Assembly (NCBI RefSeq): GCF_001613105.1
Contig: NZ_BDBS01000002.1
Coordinates: 372,001-436,000 of the forward strand
Source of the DNA: Nocardia pseudobrasiliensis NBRC 108224
GTDB lineage: Bacteria > Actinomycetota > Actinomycetes > Mycobacteriales > Mycobacteriaceae
Direction of reading: 5' to 3'
Length of the DNA: 64,000 bases
Under the pieces are notes generated by a model that was not told where the DNA came from, did not search any database, and was given only the letters and a program-made list of their open reading frames with translations. Below, piece by piece: positions 32,735 to 41,642 of this stretch (position 1 is the stretch's first letter; each line of letters starts with the position of its first letter). The translations under genes and the position numbers were made by a program.

Positions 32735-33691
32735 ATGCCGAAAACCTCAACGCGACTGCTGGCCCTGCTGTCGCTGTTGCAGGCGCGCCGGGACTGGCCG
32801 GGGGCGCTGTTGGCGCAGCGGCTGGAGGTCAGCCCGCGCACCGTCCGCCGTGATGTCGACCGCCTGCGCGAGCTGGGCTATCCGATCGCGACCATCAAGG
32901 GTCCGGACGGGGGTTATCGGCTCGGCGCGGGGACGAATCTGCCGCCGCTGCTGTTCGACGACGAGCAGGCCGTCGCCCTCGCCGTCGCGCTCCAGACCGC
33001 GGCCGCCACGCCCGGGATGGCCGAAGCCTCGATCCGCGCGTTGAACACCATTCGACAGGTCATGCCCGCCCGATTGCGGCACCGCGTCGACGCCTTCGAT
33101 ATAACCGTTGCCGGGCAGGAGAATTCGCACGTCCACCCGCGGGAGCTCGCGGTGCTCGGCGCTGTCGTGCGCGCCCGCGAGGTGTTGCGCTTCGACTATC
33201 CCGGGACGCCGCCGCGGCGGGTTCAGCCGCATCATCTCGTCACCAGCCATGGACGCTGGTACCTCATCGCCTGGGACCTCGATCGCGAGGATTGGCGCAC
33301 CTTCCGCGTCGACCGGATCGCCCCGCGCACCCCGACCGGGCCGCGATTCACTCCGCGCGAGGTGCCCGGCGGCGATGTGGCCGCCTTTGTGACAGCCCGA
33401 TTCCGGGGCGCGAATGATTCCGGCGAGTGGCCGTGCCGCGGCGAGGTGATCCTCGGCCTGCCCGCCGCCGAGGTGTCCCCGTTCATCCGTGACGGTGTGG
33501 TCGAGGATCTCGGTCCGGATCGCTGCCGACTCACCGCGGGTTCGTGGTCGTGGCCCGGTCTGGCAGCGGCCATCGGCAGGTTCGACGCCGATATCGCGGT
33601 CGTCTCGCCACCGGAACTGAAGGACGCCTTCGCGCGACTGGCCCGCCGCTACGCCGACGCCGCGACCCCGGAGTCCGGAATCCCCTCGTAG
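32735..33691 (+). CDS. YafY-type regulator: HTH_11 plus WYL domain
   Basis: An N-terminal winged helix (RLLALLSLLQARRDWPGALL, VSPRTVRRDVDRLRELGY) is followed by the WYL module QPHHLVTSHGRWYLIAWD...WRTFRVDRI and a WCX-like C-terminus. WYL domains sense nucleic-acid or small-molecule ligands. It is divergent from the PhnB-like VOC gene, its probable target, with about 95 bp between starts. ATG 32735 or 32726 can initiate. The last 43 bp overlap the convergent FAD monooxygenase gene. Confidence 0.85.
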   Translation: MPKTSTRLLALLSLLQARRDWPGALLAQRLEVSPRTVRRDVDRLRELGYPIATIKGPDGGYRLGAGTNLPPLLFDDEQAVALAVALQTAAATPGMAEASIRALNTIRQVMPARLRHRVDAFDITVAGQENSHVHPRELAVLGAVVRAREVLRFDYPGTPPRRVQPHHLVTSHGRWYLIAWDLDREDWRTFRVDRIAPRTPTGPRFTPREVPGGDVAAFVTARFRGANDSGEWPCRGEVILGLPAAEVSPFIRDGVVEDLGPDRCRLTAGSWSWPGLAAAIGRFDADIAVVSPPELKDAFARLARRYADAATPESGIPS

Positions 33692-34848
33692 TCGGGCAGT
33701 TCGACGCCGTTGAGCGCGCGCTCGATCAGTTCGGTGAACCACTCACCGGTGAAATCCGGACCCGGTTCGGCCTGCGCCGCGGGAGCGGTCAGGCTGTGCG
33801 CGTGCAATCGGCCGATTTCCTGATTGGCCTCGACGAACGGGCGCATCCGCCTTTCGTATTCGGCGAATCCGACCTCCGGGTCCCATCCGGCGGCGGCCAG
33901 CTCTCCGGCCAGCACATACGCGCCGACCAGGGCCAACCCGGTGCCCTGTCCGGACATCGGCGACGAGCTGAACGCCGAGTCCCCGAGCAGTCCCACCCGA
34001 CCGCTCGACCAGCGGTCCATCACCACCTGGGCGACCTGGTCGAGGTAGAAGTCCGGGGTGTCGTCCAGATGCGCGAGGATGTCCGGGGTCAGCCAGCCCA
34101 TGCCGCTCATCCGATCGCGCAGCAGTCGCTTCTGGGCCTCGATGTCGCGGTAGTCGACATCGAATTCGCCCGAGGCGAAGGAGAATACGGCCATCGCCCG
34201 GGTGGCGTCCCGGATGGGCCGCAGGCTGGCCGAGCGCCCGGACTCCTGGTAATCCAGTAGCCAGCGGTCCAACCCGAATTCATTGGGCACGCTGTAGAAG
34301 GCCAGTACGAGCCCGAGGTGGCGCAGGAAACGCTCGTGCGGTCCGAAGACCATCGCGCGCAGCGCCGAATGCAGCCCATCGGTCCCGATCACCAGGTCGA
34401 AGCGCCGCCGCTCGCCGCTCGCGAAGCTCACCTCGACCCCGTCCGCGTCCTGTTCGAGCTCGGTGATCCGATCGTCGAAGAGGTACTCGACCTCGTCACG
34501 GGTGTCGTCGTAGAGCACCTGGGACAGATCACCGCGCAGGATCTCGATCTCCGCGATGTATCCGTCGCCGCCGTCATCGTCGGCGCGAAAGGTCTCCAAG
34601 ACCTTCCCGTCCGCATCCACGGTGTACGCACCGGCGGTCTCGGTACGCGCCGCGCGTACGGCCGCATCCAGGCCCATCCGCCGAATGACCTCCCTGGTCA
34701 CCCCGCGCGCATCCACGGCCTGCCCACCCGGCCGCAACTCGCTCGCTCGCTCCACCACGGTCACCTCGGCCCCCCGCCGCCGCAGCCAATGCGCCAGCGC
34801 GGGCCCCGCGATACTCGCTCCAACCACCAACACTCGTGTGTCGCTCAC
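33649..34848 (-). CDS. FAD-dependent monooxygenase (aromatic-hydroxylase type)
   Basis: The 399-residue flavoprotein has the GxGxxG-like ADP-binding fold VLVVGASIAGPALAHWLRRR, an Arg in the GQAVDARG region, the DG motif DLVIGTDGLHSALR and the GD motif GRVGLLGDSAFSSSPMSGQG. These define class A monooxygenases, which includes tetracycline- and rifampicin-modifying enzymes as well as catabolic hydroxylases. Substrate and electron donor preference cannot be read from the sequence. The start is ATG 34848 (MSDTRVLVV). The 3' end is antisense to the WYL regulator. Confidence 0.85.
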   Translation of the reverse strand: MSDTRVLVVGASIAGPALAHWLRRRGAEVTVVERASELRPGGQAVDARGVTREVIRRMGLDAAVRAARTETAGAYTVDADGKVLETFRADDDGGDGYIAEIEILRGDLSQVLYDDTRDEVEYLFDDRITELEQDADGVEVSFASGERRRFDLVIGTDGLHSALRAMVFGPHERFLRHLGLVLAFYSVPNEFGLDRWLLDYQESGRSASLRPIRDATRAMAVFSFASGEFDVDYRDIEAQKRLLRDRMSGMGWLTPDILAHLDDTPDFYLDQVAQVVMDRWSSGRVGLLGDSAFSSSPMSGQGTGLALVGAYVLAGELAAAGWDPEVGFAEYERRMRPFVEANQEIGRLHAHSLTAPAAQAEPGPDFTGEWFTELIERALNGVELPDYEGIPDSGVAASA

Positions 34849-35025
34849 TGCGTCTCCTGCTCACTCATGCCCACTGTATTCAGAGGTATCGACGACGGCT
34901 CGGCACGAAATTCATCGGCGCGACTCAGATCATGCCCCGACCGACCGCGTGATTCAGGGAACGGCGGTGAACAGCTCGTAGCCCGCGGCCGACGAAACGA
35001 GCCGGTGAGTCGATCGAAACGGCCG

Positions 35026-35718
35026 CTAGGGATCGTTCGGGTTGAGCAGCCGGAATGCCAAACCCGCTGCGGCAGCGCCCAATAGCTCCACGATCAGGTA
35101 GAGCAGCGTCGACGCGCCGAACAGGCCCATCGCCATGCCGCCGAACAGGACGGCCGGATTGAACACGGCGCCGGAGACGCCGCCGACCGCGATCGCTCCG
35201 GCCGCGACGGTGAATCCGATCGCCAGTCCGTAGAAGGAGTTGCGTGAATGATCGGCGCTGGTGGCGACGTTGAGCACCACATAGGCGAGGGCGAAGGTGA
35301 ACAGCAGTTCGGCAATGAGCGCCTCGGCGAGGATATGACCCGAGGGATTCACGGCGTGGCCGCGCGCACCGCCGACGACCAGGTGAACGACCCCGGCCGC
35401 GATCAGACCGGCCAGGATCTGAATCGCCCAGTACCCCAGGGCCGCAAGTGGTTTGATCCGGCCGCGCAGCAGCGCCGCCAAGGTCACCGCGGGGTTGTAG
35501 TGCGCACCGGAGATGTGCCCGCCCGCGTAGACCATGACCATGAGCGTCGCGCCGATCGCCAGCGGCGCGAGTGAATTCCCGCTGTGCACCGCGGTTCCGA
35601 CGGTGAAGACGAGAAAGAACGTCCCGATCCCTTCGACCGCGAGCCTGCGCGTGATATCCCGGCCGGGCGTCTCGGCGCTCCTGATCGCGGTGGTCTCATC
35701 CGTGGTTGAGCTGGACAT
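35026..35718 (-). CDS. Aquaporin / MIP channel
   Basis: The 230-residue MIP protein has six helices and the two half-helix NPA boxes: SGAHYNPAVTLAALL and SGAVFNPAVLFGGMA. The N-terminal extension MSSSTTDETT is polar and precedes TRRLAVEGIGTFFLVF. The residue after the first NPA loop and the small selectivity positions look aquaporin-like, but I do not separate it from glycerol facilitators. ATG 35718 has GGAG 8 nt upstream. It lies next to a short gene of unknown function on the same strand. Confidence 0.9.
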   Translation of the reverse strand: MSSSTTDETTAIRSAETPGRDITRRLAVEGIGTFFLVFTVGTAVHSGNSLAPLAIGATLMVMVYAGGHISGAHYNPAVTLAALLRGRIKPLAALGYWAIQILAGLIAAGVVHLVVGGARGHAVNPSGHILAEALIAELLFTFALAYVVLNVATSADHSRNSFYGLAIGFTVAAGAIAVGGVSGAVFNPAVLFGGMAMGLFGASTLLYLIVELLGAAAAGLAFRLLNPNDP

Positions 35719-35738
35719 GATTCGTTCTCCAGTTGCGA

Positions 35739-35990
35739 CTATCGGTTGTTGACTTCGGTGATTGCCTGCTCGTAATCGACGGCGGCAGGCCGTAATTCCC
35801 GCTCGCGCCGCAGCGCGGCCGTCCGATCGTGACGACGCAGCCGAGCGTCGGGATCCAGACAGATCTCCTCGCAATACGGCGAAGCGCCCCGCGCGATGAT
35901 CGGCAGGGCATGCCCACACACCCAGAAGGCCCTGCTCCCGGCGTCATAGGCAATGGGAAACCGGCAAACACCCGCGACGAATCCGGCCAT
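35739..35990 (-). CDS. Small hypothetical protein upstream of aquaporin
   Basis: The 83-residue protein contains FWVCGHALPIIARGASPYCE and a charged helix DARLRRHDRTAALRRERELR. No family is recognised. GGGGA precedes ATG 35990 and the stop is 21 bp from the aquaporin start, so it could be cotranscribed with it. Confidence 0.45.
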   Translation of the reverse strand: MAGFVAGVCRFPIAYDAGSRAFWVCGHALPIIARGASPYCEEICLDPDARLRRHDRTAALRRERELRPAAVDYEQAITEVNNR

Positions 35991-36119
35991 ATGATCATCC
36001 CCCGATCTCGACCCACTCGCTGATGAAACGTTGTGCCCGCCACAATGGTTCAGCGCCGGGCCGGGCCGATGGGGGACAGGTCTCCACGATCGGTGCAAAC
36101 GTCTACTGTCGGGGAGAAG

Positions 36120-36713
36120 TCATGCGAGCCCGGCGGCTCGCTGCGCGGCGTTCTCGACCTCGATCCGGTAGCGCTGCCACCAGTCCGGGTCACCGGTGGG
36201 CATATTGGTGTTGTCGTCGCGCAGACCGGCCGCTCCGTCGATGAGCTCACGAACGATATCGGCATGTCCGGCATGCCGATTGGTCTCGGCGATCACATGC
36301 ACCAGGATTCGGTGCAGGGTGACGGACCGGTGCTCCTCGTTCCACCACGGCACCGCCCCCGCGGCGGCGAGGTCGAGATCATCGATCGTGGCGTCGGCGT
36401 GCGTCCAGGCCCGACGGTAGAACTCGATGATCTCCGCACGCGAGAATTCAGGGCCGACCCACATATCGGCCGTGGGGTCCGCCTCGAAGTCGTGTTCGGT
36501 GAGCGGTTCGTCGTACGGCCGGGCGAAGGTATCGCCGAAGTAACCGAACTCGACGGTGCCCAGATGCCGCACCAAGCCCAGCAGATTCGTACCGGTGGGA
36601 GTCATCGGCCGCCGCACGTCGTACTCCGACAAACCATCGAGCTTCCACAGCATGGCTTCACGCGCGGAGCGTAGATAACGATGCAGATCCGCTTTCGCGT
36701 CGGAGGCAGTCAT
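36120..36713 (-). CDS. DinB-superfamily protein (DUF664 type)
   Basis: The 197-residue four-helix-bundle protein shows DinB features: LLGLVRHLGTVEFGYFGD with the first metal His, and HVIAETNRHAGHADIVRE with two more His in the last helix. Related actinobacterial proteins are mycothiol- or bacillithiol-dependent S-transferases or metal-bound enzymes of unknown role. Its ATG overlaps the stop of the QueA-like remnant as ATGA, so it was once downstream in an operon with it. Confidence 0.85.
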   Translation of the reverse strand: MTASDAKADLHRYLRSAREAMLWKLDGLSEYDVRRPMTPTGTNLLGLVRHLGTVEFGYFGDTFARPYDEPLTEHDFEADPTADMWVGPEFSRAEIIEFYRRAWTHADATIDDLDLAAAGAVPWWNEEHRSVTLHRILVHVIAETNRHAGHADIVRELIDGAAGLRDDNTNMPTGDPDWWQRYRIEVENAAQRAAGLA

Positions 36714-37072
36714 ATCCGAGCACTCTGCCAGGAGCTGGGAGCGAACAGCAGCGCGGTGTCGCCGAATTCATGCCAGAGATAACCGGTTTCGAGGGCGGCC
36801 CGATAGGCGGCGCGGACCGACTCCGCACCCGCGACCGCTTCCAGCAGGTGCAGATGCGAGGCCCCCGGCTCATGCCAGCCCGTGATCAGTGCGTCGACCG
36901 TCCGGGCAGGTCGGGCGCGGTCGAGAACCAGATCGGTCCACCCGGTCCCGGGACGGACGCGACCGGATGGTTCGGCGGCCGACTCCAGGGCCCGTGTGAC
37001 CGTGGTGCCGACGGCGACGACGCGGCCGCCGCGGGCGTGGGTGGGGCGGCTCGTGCGGGAGTGGTCTGGAAT
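36710..37072 (-). pseudogene. C-terminal remnant of a QueA-like ribosyltransferase-isomerase
   Basis: After an in-frame TAG the frame reads ARGGRVVAVGTTVTRALESA, TGWTDLVLDRARPARTVDAL, ITGWHEPGASHLHLLEAVAG and GYLWHEFGDTALLF. These are the conserved C-terminal blocks of S-adenosylmethionine:tRNA ribosyltransferase-isomerase-like proteins. About two thirds of the protein is missing, with no start codon. The remnant ends with the ATGA overlap into the DinB gene, and its truncated end meets the palindrome-rich promoter of the PPOX gene. Confidence 0.75.
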
Positions 37073-37108
37073 CTAGCGGCGCTAGACAATGTAGCTGACG
37101 AATGCTAC
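37072..37108. promoter_or_regulatory. Palindromic operator-like cluster upstream of PPOX gene
   Basis: TCTAGCGGCGCTAGA (37072-37086) is a perfect 15-bp palindrome. It is followed by GTAGC...GCTAC (37091-37108) and by a further GTGCTAGA at about 37129. Repeated CTAG-centred half-sites 48-84 bp before a start suggest a TetR- or MarR-type repressor site. Confidence 0.5.
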
Positions 37109-37155
37109 CGTTGCTCCAGTTCCTAACAGTGCTAGATTCTGGAAAGCGGGCCGAC

Positions 37156-37554
37156 ATGACCTACACCACCAACGAACAGAAGTTCCTCGCGGAGGCCGGA
37201 ATCGGACGGTTGGCCACGGTGTCGCCCGACGGGGTGGTGCAGAACAACCCGACCAACTATCGCGTGAACAGCGACGGCACGATCGATATCGGCGGTATGC
37301 GTATGCGCACCAGTCGCAAATACCGCAATGTCGAGGCGGGTAGCCGCGTGTCCTTCGTCGTCGACCAGCAGGTGTCCTTGGACCCCTACGTGATCCGCGG
37401 CATCGAGGTGCGCGGCACCGCCGCGGCTCTCGACGACGAGGAACCGCCCTTTCGAATCCAGGAGCGCGCGGTCATCCGAATTCACCCCGACCGCATCATC
37501 TCCTGGGGCATCGACGGCGACTCCTTCGACTTCACCAGTCGCGCATGCGAATGA
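37156..37554 (+). CDS. PPOX-class F420-dependent oxidoreductase
   Basis: The 132-residue split-barrel protein starts TYTTNEQKFLAEAGIGRLAT, has the VSPDGVVQNNPTNYRVNSDG strand pair and KYRNVEAGSRVSFVVD, typical of the PPOX-class F420/FMN-binding family (Rv1155/Rv2074-like). Members reduce substrates with F420H2 or act in cofactor metabolism. ATG 37156 lies 48-84 bp after a palindromic operator-like region. The ribosome site is weak. Confidence 0.85.
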   Translation: MTYTTNEQKFLAEAGIGRLATVSPDGVVQNNPTNYRVNSDGTIDIGGMRMRTSRKYRNVEAGSRVSFVVDQQVSLDPYVIRGIEVRGTAAALDDEEPPFRIQERAVIRIHPDRIISWGIDGDSFDFTSRACE

Positions 37555-37557
37555 CGG

Positions 37558-37794
37558 TCATGCCGTTGCGTCACTCGCCCCGTGTGCGCAGCCCGACCGC
37601 GACACCCTTCCAAGCCCTGCGTACTCGATCGCCGTCGCATCGGGCGTGGCCGAAGCGACGTGCGGCGCTGCCGAGTGGCTGCCCGTCCCCTCCATATGGA
37701 TCACACCGTTGTCGGCGACAGCCGCCCCCGCCGTGATCGCGACGCCCGCCGCGATCACACCTGCGAACACAGCCCCCGCGACGATTCTTCTCAT
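37558..37794 (-). CDS. Small secreted protein
   Basis: The 78-residue protein has a classic signal peptide, MRRIVAGAVFAGVIAAGVAI, with an Ala-x-Ala cleavage site near AVADNGV, then a short low-complexity mature part with a single Cys. GGAGGAATC before ATG 37794 is a strong ribosome site. The function is unknown. Confidence 0.6.
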   Translation of the reverse strand: MRRIVAGAVFAGVIAAGVAITAGAAVADNGVIHMEGTGSHSAAPHVASATPDATAIEYAGLGRVSRSGCAHGASDATA

Positions 37795-37928
37795 GATTCC
37801 TCCTGTGAGCGAACACTTTCACATGGAACACGTTCGAGGCACTCCATGGGTTCGGCCCGCCCTGTCGCCGACCATGCGGATGTGTCGGAATTCGCTTGAC
37901 GCAGAACTGTTTGCCTTGTACTCATCCC

Positions 37929-38387
37929 GTGGTGGAGATCAGCCTGTTGACCGAATCCGATCGTGCCGGCTGGGAAGCACTGGCCCGTGCTAAGGACGCA
38001 TACTTCGAAGTCCAACGCGGTGACGACGATTACGAACGCGCTTGGCGACGTCTACTGGACGATGAGCAGGTACGCGGGGTTGCTGCCCGGTTGGACGGCC
38101 AGATGGTCGGTATCGCGCACTACGTGTTCCACGCCAGCGTCTGGTACTCCAGGAAGTGTTATCTGGCCGACCTGTTCGTCGATGCGGAGGCTCGCCGACG
38201 AGGTGTCGCGACAGCGGTGATCCAGTGGGTGGCACAGGACGCCGAGGATCACGATTTCCCGGGCCTCTACTGGAATACGCTCGAAGACGCCCCAGCTCGT
38301 GCCCTGTACGACAAGGTGGGCAAGTTTCAGGAGGGGCTCATCCACTACACCTATCGGCGCAGTGTGAACGCGCCACTGACAACTTAA
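37929..38387 (+). CDS. GNAT N-acetyltransferase
   Basis: The 152-residue protein has the GNAT core: strand KCYLADLFVDAEARRRGVAT containing the acetyl-CoA loop RRRGVAT, and motif B YWNTLEDAPARALYDKVGKF with the usual Tyr. The substrate could be a small amine. The start is a GTG pair at 37929/37932 (VVEISLLTESD). Neighbours do not suggest a role. Confidence 0.8.
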   Translation: MVEISLLTESDRAGWEALARAKDAYFEVQRGDDDYERAWRRLLDDEQVRGVAARLDGQMVGIAHYVFHASVWYSRKCYLADLFVDAEARRRGVATAVIQWVAQDAEDHDFPGLYWNTLEDAPARALYDKVGKFQEGLIHYTYRRSVNAPLTT

Positions 38388-38536
38388 CCGTCCGAGGCAT
38401 CCCGGTCGGTTGTGGGGGAGTGCAGGTCTTCGGACATGGGACTCGTGCGGGTTGCGCGACACGCGGTAGCGGCAGCGGTCCGGCGATAGGCTGGGGGTAG
38501 GAAATTCGATGGCCCGTCCAGGCAAGGAGGGTGGGC

Positions 38537-39241
38537 ATGTCAACGTATCCGGACCCACGCGATCCTCGGGTGCAGGAGGATATTCAGGAAGCCGTCCAGC
38601 GAGCGCGTGATTCGGCGCTCGGTTCGTATATGTCCGAACAGGACATCGTCAATGCCGCGTCCGGATATCTCGGTGTGGAGCGGGCGAGCGCGCCCGGCAT
38701 CGATATCGAGATCCAGCGGGAGGCCCGCCGCCAGTCCGGCACGGACTGGACCGTCGAGGACTGGCGGGGTTCGCATTCGAGCTCGCGCGACGTTGCGGAA
38801 CCGGTTCATCCTGGCGGAACGGCGACTCCGCCCGCGGATCCCGTCTTCGCGGTGACGGTCGATCACTGGTGTACCGACGCCGAGATCGCCGCCATGCAGA
38901 ACTACGCCCACTTCGACGGTGCCTTGATGCGCGACCGCTACGATCCGACCTGCCCGTCGGAGTTCTACCGCGGTTACCTGACCGCCCTGGTCGGTCTCGT
39001 GCAGTCGATCGGACCCGCCGATTCACTCGATCGGTATCAATCGGTGGTCACCCACATCGACGATGTTCTGAAATCCTGGACCGGCCAACAGGATCAACTC
39101 TCCGGCGGAGCCTTCGCCATGACCAACGCCTGGCAGTACTCCACATCCGGAGCGTCGACACCCCAGATCGTCGCCTTCCTGCGCGGTGAGATCGCCTGCC
39201 TGGCAGAGTGTTTCCGCACCGCGAGCTGGCACGGACGCTGA
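38537..39241 (+). CDS. Hypothetical protein, two-part
   Basis: The 234-residue protein has an N-terminal segment with a DUF2510/short-chain-like helix (DPRVQEDIQEAVQRARDSAL) and an Asp/Glu-rich linker. A separate C-terminal helical domain from VFAVTVDHWCTDAEIAAMQN includes DSLDRYQSVVTHIDDVLKSW. I do not recognise the family. AAGGAGG lies 6 nt before ATG 38537, so it is a well-expressed, probably real gene. Confidence 0.6.
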   Translation: MSTYPDPRDPRVQEDIQEAVQRARDSALGSYMSEQDIVNAASGYLGVERASAPGIDIEIQREARRQSGTDWTVEDWRGSHSSSRDVAEPVHPGGTATPPADPVFAVTVDHWCTDAEIAAMQNYAHFDGALMRDRYDPTCPSEFYRGYLTALVGLVQSIGPADSLDRYQSVVTHIDDVLKSWTGQQDQLSGGAFAMTNAWQYSTSGASTPQIVAFLRGEIACLAECFRTASWHGR

Positions 39242-39498
39242 AACGATTCAGCGCCGCACCCGCCTGGGCAGCCGGAGCGCCTGCGGTACAGGCATTCTCA
39301 CGATGACGTAATGGATGTCCGGGCGATGGCGATGGGTCCGCTCAGGAGGCCGTCGGATCGGCTGCCTTTTCTCCCGTGCTCGTCGGGCGATCATATCTGC
39401 GTCACTGCGCCCGTCCGATGTCGGGGAATGTGCGCCAATCAGCCAGTACAGCAACTACTTTCGATTCGCATTATCTCTGCCATCGAAGGCGTTCGAAG

Positions 39499-40158
39499 AT
39501 GTGGTTCGAGGTACTGGGACCAGTCAGGGCCTGGCGGGGCGGGGTGGAGGTGGATCTGGGGTCGCCGCAGCAGCGGGCGGTGGCGGCGATGCTGCTGCTC
39601 GACGGGGGCGGCCGGTGAGTGTCGAGCGTCTGGTGGACGGGCTCTGGGGAGAGCTGCCGCCACGGCATGCGGCGCAGGTGGCGCGGACCTATGTTTCGCG
39701 GTTGCGCAAGGTCGTCAATGTGGAGGGCGCGCTGCTGTTCTCCGAGGCCAGTGGGTATGTCTGGCGTCCGGCGGCGGGCTCGTTCGATCTGCCTGTATTC
39801 GAAAACGCTTTGGCGGCAGCGGATGCGGCGAAGGCCGGCGGCGATCTCGGGCGGGCCGATCGGGTGCTCGGCGAGGCCTTGGCGCTGTGGCGCGGTGAGC
39901 CGTTGGCCGGTATCGCCGCGCCGTGGGCCGAGGCGCCGCGCACCCGCCTGGTCGAGAAGTGTCTGACGATCCGGGAGGCGCACTGTCGGTTCGGATTGGA
40001 ATTGGGCCGCCACGCACAGGAAGTGGCGGAACTGATGGAGCTGTGCCGAACCCATCCCTTCCGTGAAGGGTTGCGCGAGTTGTTGATGCTGGCCTTGCAT
40101 CGATGCGGGGTGATCTCGCGGGCGGCGCACGTGCTGGCGGAGCGTATGGGACCACACC
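39499..40158 (+). pseudogene. Frameshifted and truncated SARP/AfsR-type regulator
   Basis: The frame opens MWFEVLGPVRAWRGGVEVDL...QQRAVAAMLLL, the winged-helix start of SARP/AfsR proteins, and hits a stop at 39618. The continuation (VERLVDGLWGELPPRHAAQV, then the BTAD helices LPVFENALAAADAAKAGGDL and REGLRELLMLALHR) is in another frame. The switch falls at the five-G run 39604-39608, so one base gained or lost explains it. After the BTAD the coding signal ends near 40155, where the PAS/ANTAR gene begins on the other strand; the ATPase and TPR parts are missing. Confidence 0.75.
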
Positions 40159-40223
40159 TCGTCAGTCGTCCTCGATGGGAAAACTCTTGCGGTCCTGATG
40201 GACTCGTTGCCAGGTCAGGGTTG

Positions 40224-40940
40224 TCAGCTCGACCCCTCGGCTGGGAGGCGTTGATGGAGGGTGAGGAGCAGGTGGTCGGCGGCGGTCACGATCGTCGAAG
40301 GCAGCGGCGGTTCGTGCTGGATGTCGGTGAGCAGTTGCGCCGCGAACGCGTGTAGTGGCACGCCGGTTTCGGTGGACCGCCAGGTCAGGACTTTCCATGC
40401 TTGTTCGGCGCTGATGCGGTAGACCCGCATCAGTACGCCGGCGGCTTGGTCGATGACCGCGCGGTCGGCGACGAGTTGCGGTAGCGCGGTGTCGAGGACC
40501 TCGCGTTCGGTGTCGGCCAGCAGCCCGTCCAGGACGATGTAATAGCCCGCGGTGCCGACCGGGCGGCCGCGGTCGTCGACGATGCGGTCGGCGAGGACCA
40601 TCACCGTGTGTTCGGCGCCGGTGGTGTCGATGAGTCGGTGGCGGCTGGAGAACGGTTCGCCGTGTTCGATGCAGCGGGCGATGGTGTCGCCGACGGAGTC
40701 GCGGTCGTCGGGGTGTTTGTGGGCGAGCATCAGGTCGGTGGTCGGTTCGATCTGGCGGGGCGTGTAGCCGTGGAGTCGGTAGACCTCCGCTGACCATTCC
40801 CACCGTTGGGTGGCGAACCAGAATTGGAAGCCGCCCACCGTCGGGCCGGGGGGCGCGGCGGTCACGCCGGAATCGGGGGGCGGGGGCGGGGTCACAGTAA
40901 CCAGTATCGCGCTGCCGGACGCCCGCCTTCTCCGCTGCAT
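40224..40940 (-). CDS. PAS plus ANTAR domain RNA-binding regulator
   Basis: The PAS fold covers FQFWFATQRWEWSAEVYRLH, HKHPDDRDSVGDTIARCIEH and HRLIDTTGAEHTVMVLADRI. The C-terminal ANTAR domain has ADRAVIDQAAGVLMRVYRIS and AEQAWKVLTWRST. ANTAR proteins are antiterminators that bind paired RNA hairpins, usually after a sensory signal; PAS-ANTAR proteins are abundant in mycobacteria and Nocardia. The N-terminal 25 residues are Pro- and Ser-rich. ATG 40940 lacks a clear ribosome site; a downstream GTG near PPPPDSG is possible. Confidence 0.85.
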   Translation of the reverse strand: MQRRRRASGSAILVTVTPPPPPDSGVTAAPPGPTVGGFQFWFATQRWEWSAEVYRLHGYTPRQIEPTTDLMLAHKHPDDRDSVGDTIARCIEHGEPFSSRHRLIDTTGAEHTVMVLADRIVDDRGRPVGTAGYYIVLDGLLADTEREVLDTALPQLVADRAVIDQAAGVLMRVYRISAEQAWKVLTWRSTETGVPLHAFAAQLLTDIQHEPPLPSTIVTAADHLLLTLHQRLPAEGSS

Positions 40941-41112
40941 GGTTTTTCAAGAATCTCGGGCTGTCGTGCATGGCAACCGGTGGCGCGGGTTATGTCGATG
41001 GTGTCGGGTCTCGGCCGGGTAAGCGACCGCGGCCCGGCAGGCCGGGGTGTGGTTAAGCAAGCAGCCGCACCCGGCATCCGACTCTCCTGCGAACCGGCCA
41101 GCCGCCGCGAGG
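40941..41112. other. Non-coding spacer before the FGGY remnant
   Basis: No convincing gene. Short frames overlapping this stretch look like antisense continuations of the PAS/ANTAR gene. It must carry that gene's promoter. Confidence 0.4.
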
Positions 41113-41420
41113 ACTGAATCAGCCGACTGGTGGAGTCGCACGTGCGGCCGGACGGTCGCGCAGGTGTCGGCCGACGCCGAGGCCGCACGCGACGGGTCCG
41201 GCGTCGCATTCACCCCGCACCTGTCGGGGGAACGCGCACCTTGTGGGACGCGGCCGTGCGTGGCAGCTTTCTCGGGCTCAGCGCGACAACCACACGCCGG
41301 GACATGTCCCGAGCGGTCCTCGAAGGTGTGGCCATGTCCGGTCGTCAGGTCTTGGCCGCTGTCGAACCCGCTTGCGGCGCAACGGTGAAATCGATCACGC
41401 TCTCCGGGGGCATCCTGTGA
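41113..41420 (+). pseudogene. C-terminal remnant of an FGGY carbohydrate kinase (xylulokinase-like)
   Basis: One frame gives ADWWSRTCGRTVAQVSADAE and GSGVAFTPHLSGERAP, the FGGY block normally written LPYLSGERTP. After a frameshift the next frame continues TLWDAAVRGSFLGLSATTTR and DMSRAVLEGVAMSGRQVLAA, ending ATVKSITLSGGIL. These are consecutive pieces of the second domain of xylulokinase-type enzymes. The N-terminal domain is absent and the ATP-binding end is cut after LSGG, so the gene is dead. Confidence 0.75.
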
Positions 41421-41642
41421 TCGCAGGCGATACCGGACGTTGAGAAGCCCTGCCGGACAGTCAATTTGGTCGATTGACCAACGCCTGCCGTGAGACAGAT
41501 CCGCCGAACGACTGCACGACACCGGCCCCGATACTCGCATCGCCTCGCTCAATGCTGTTGTCCGATCGCGGGATTCGGTGAGGTGATACGCGATTAGGCG
41601 AGACCCTTCCTGCGGAGCATGTCCTGGAGCTGGAACAGCCGC

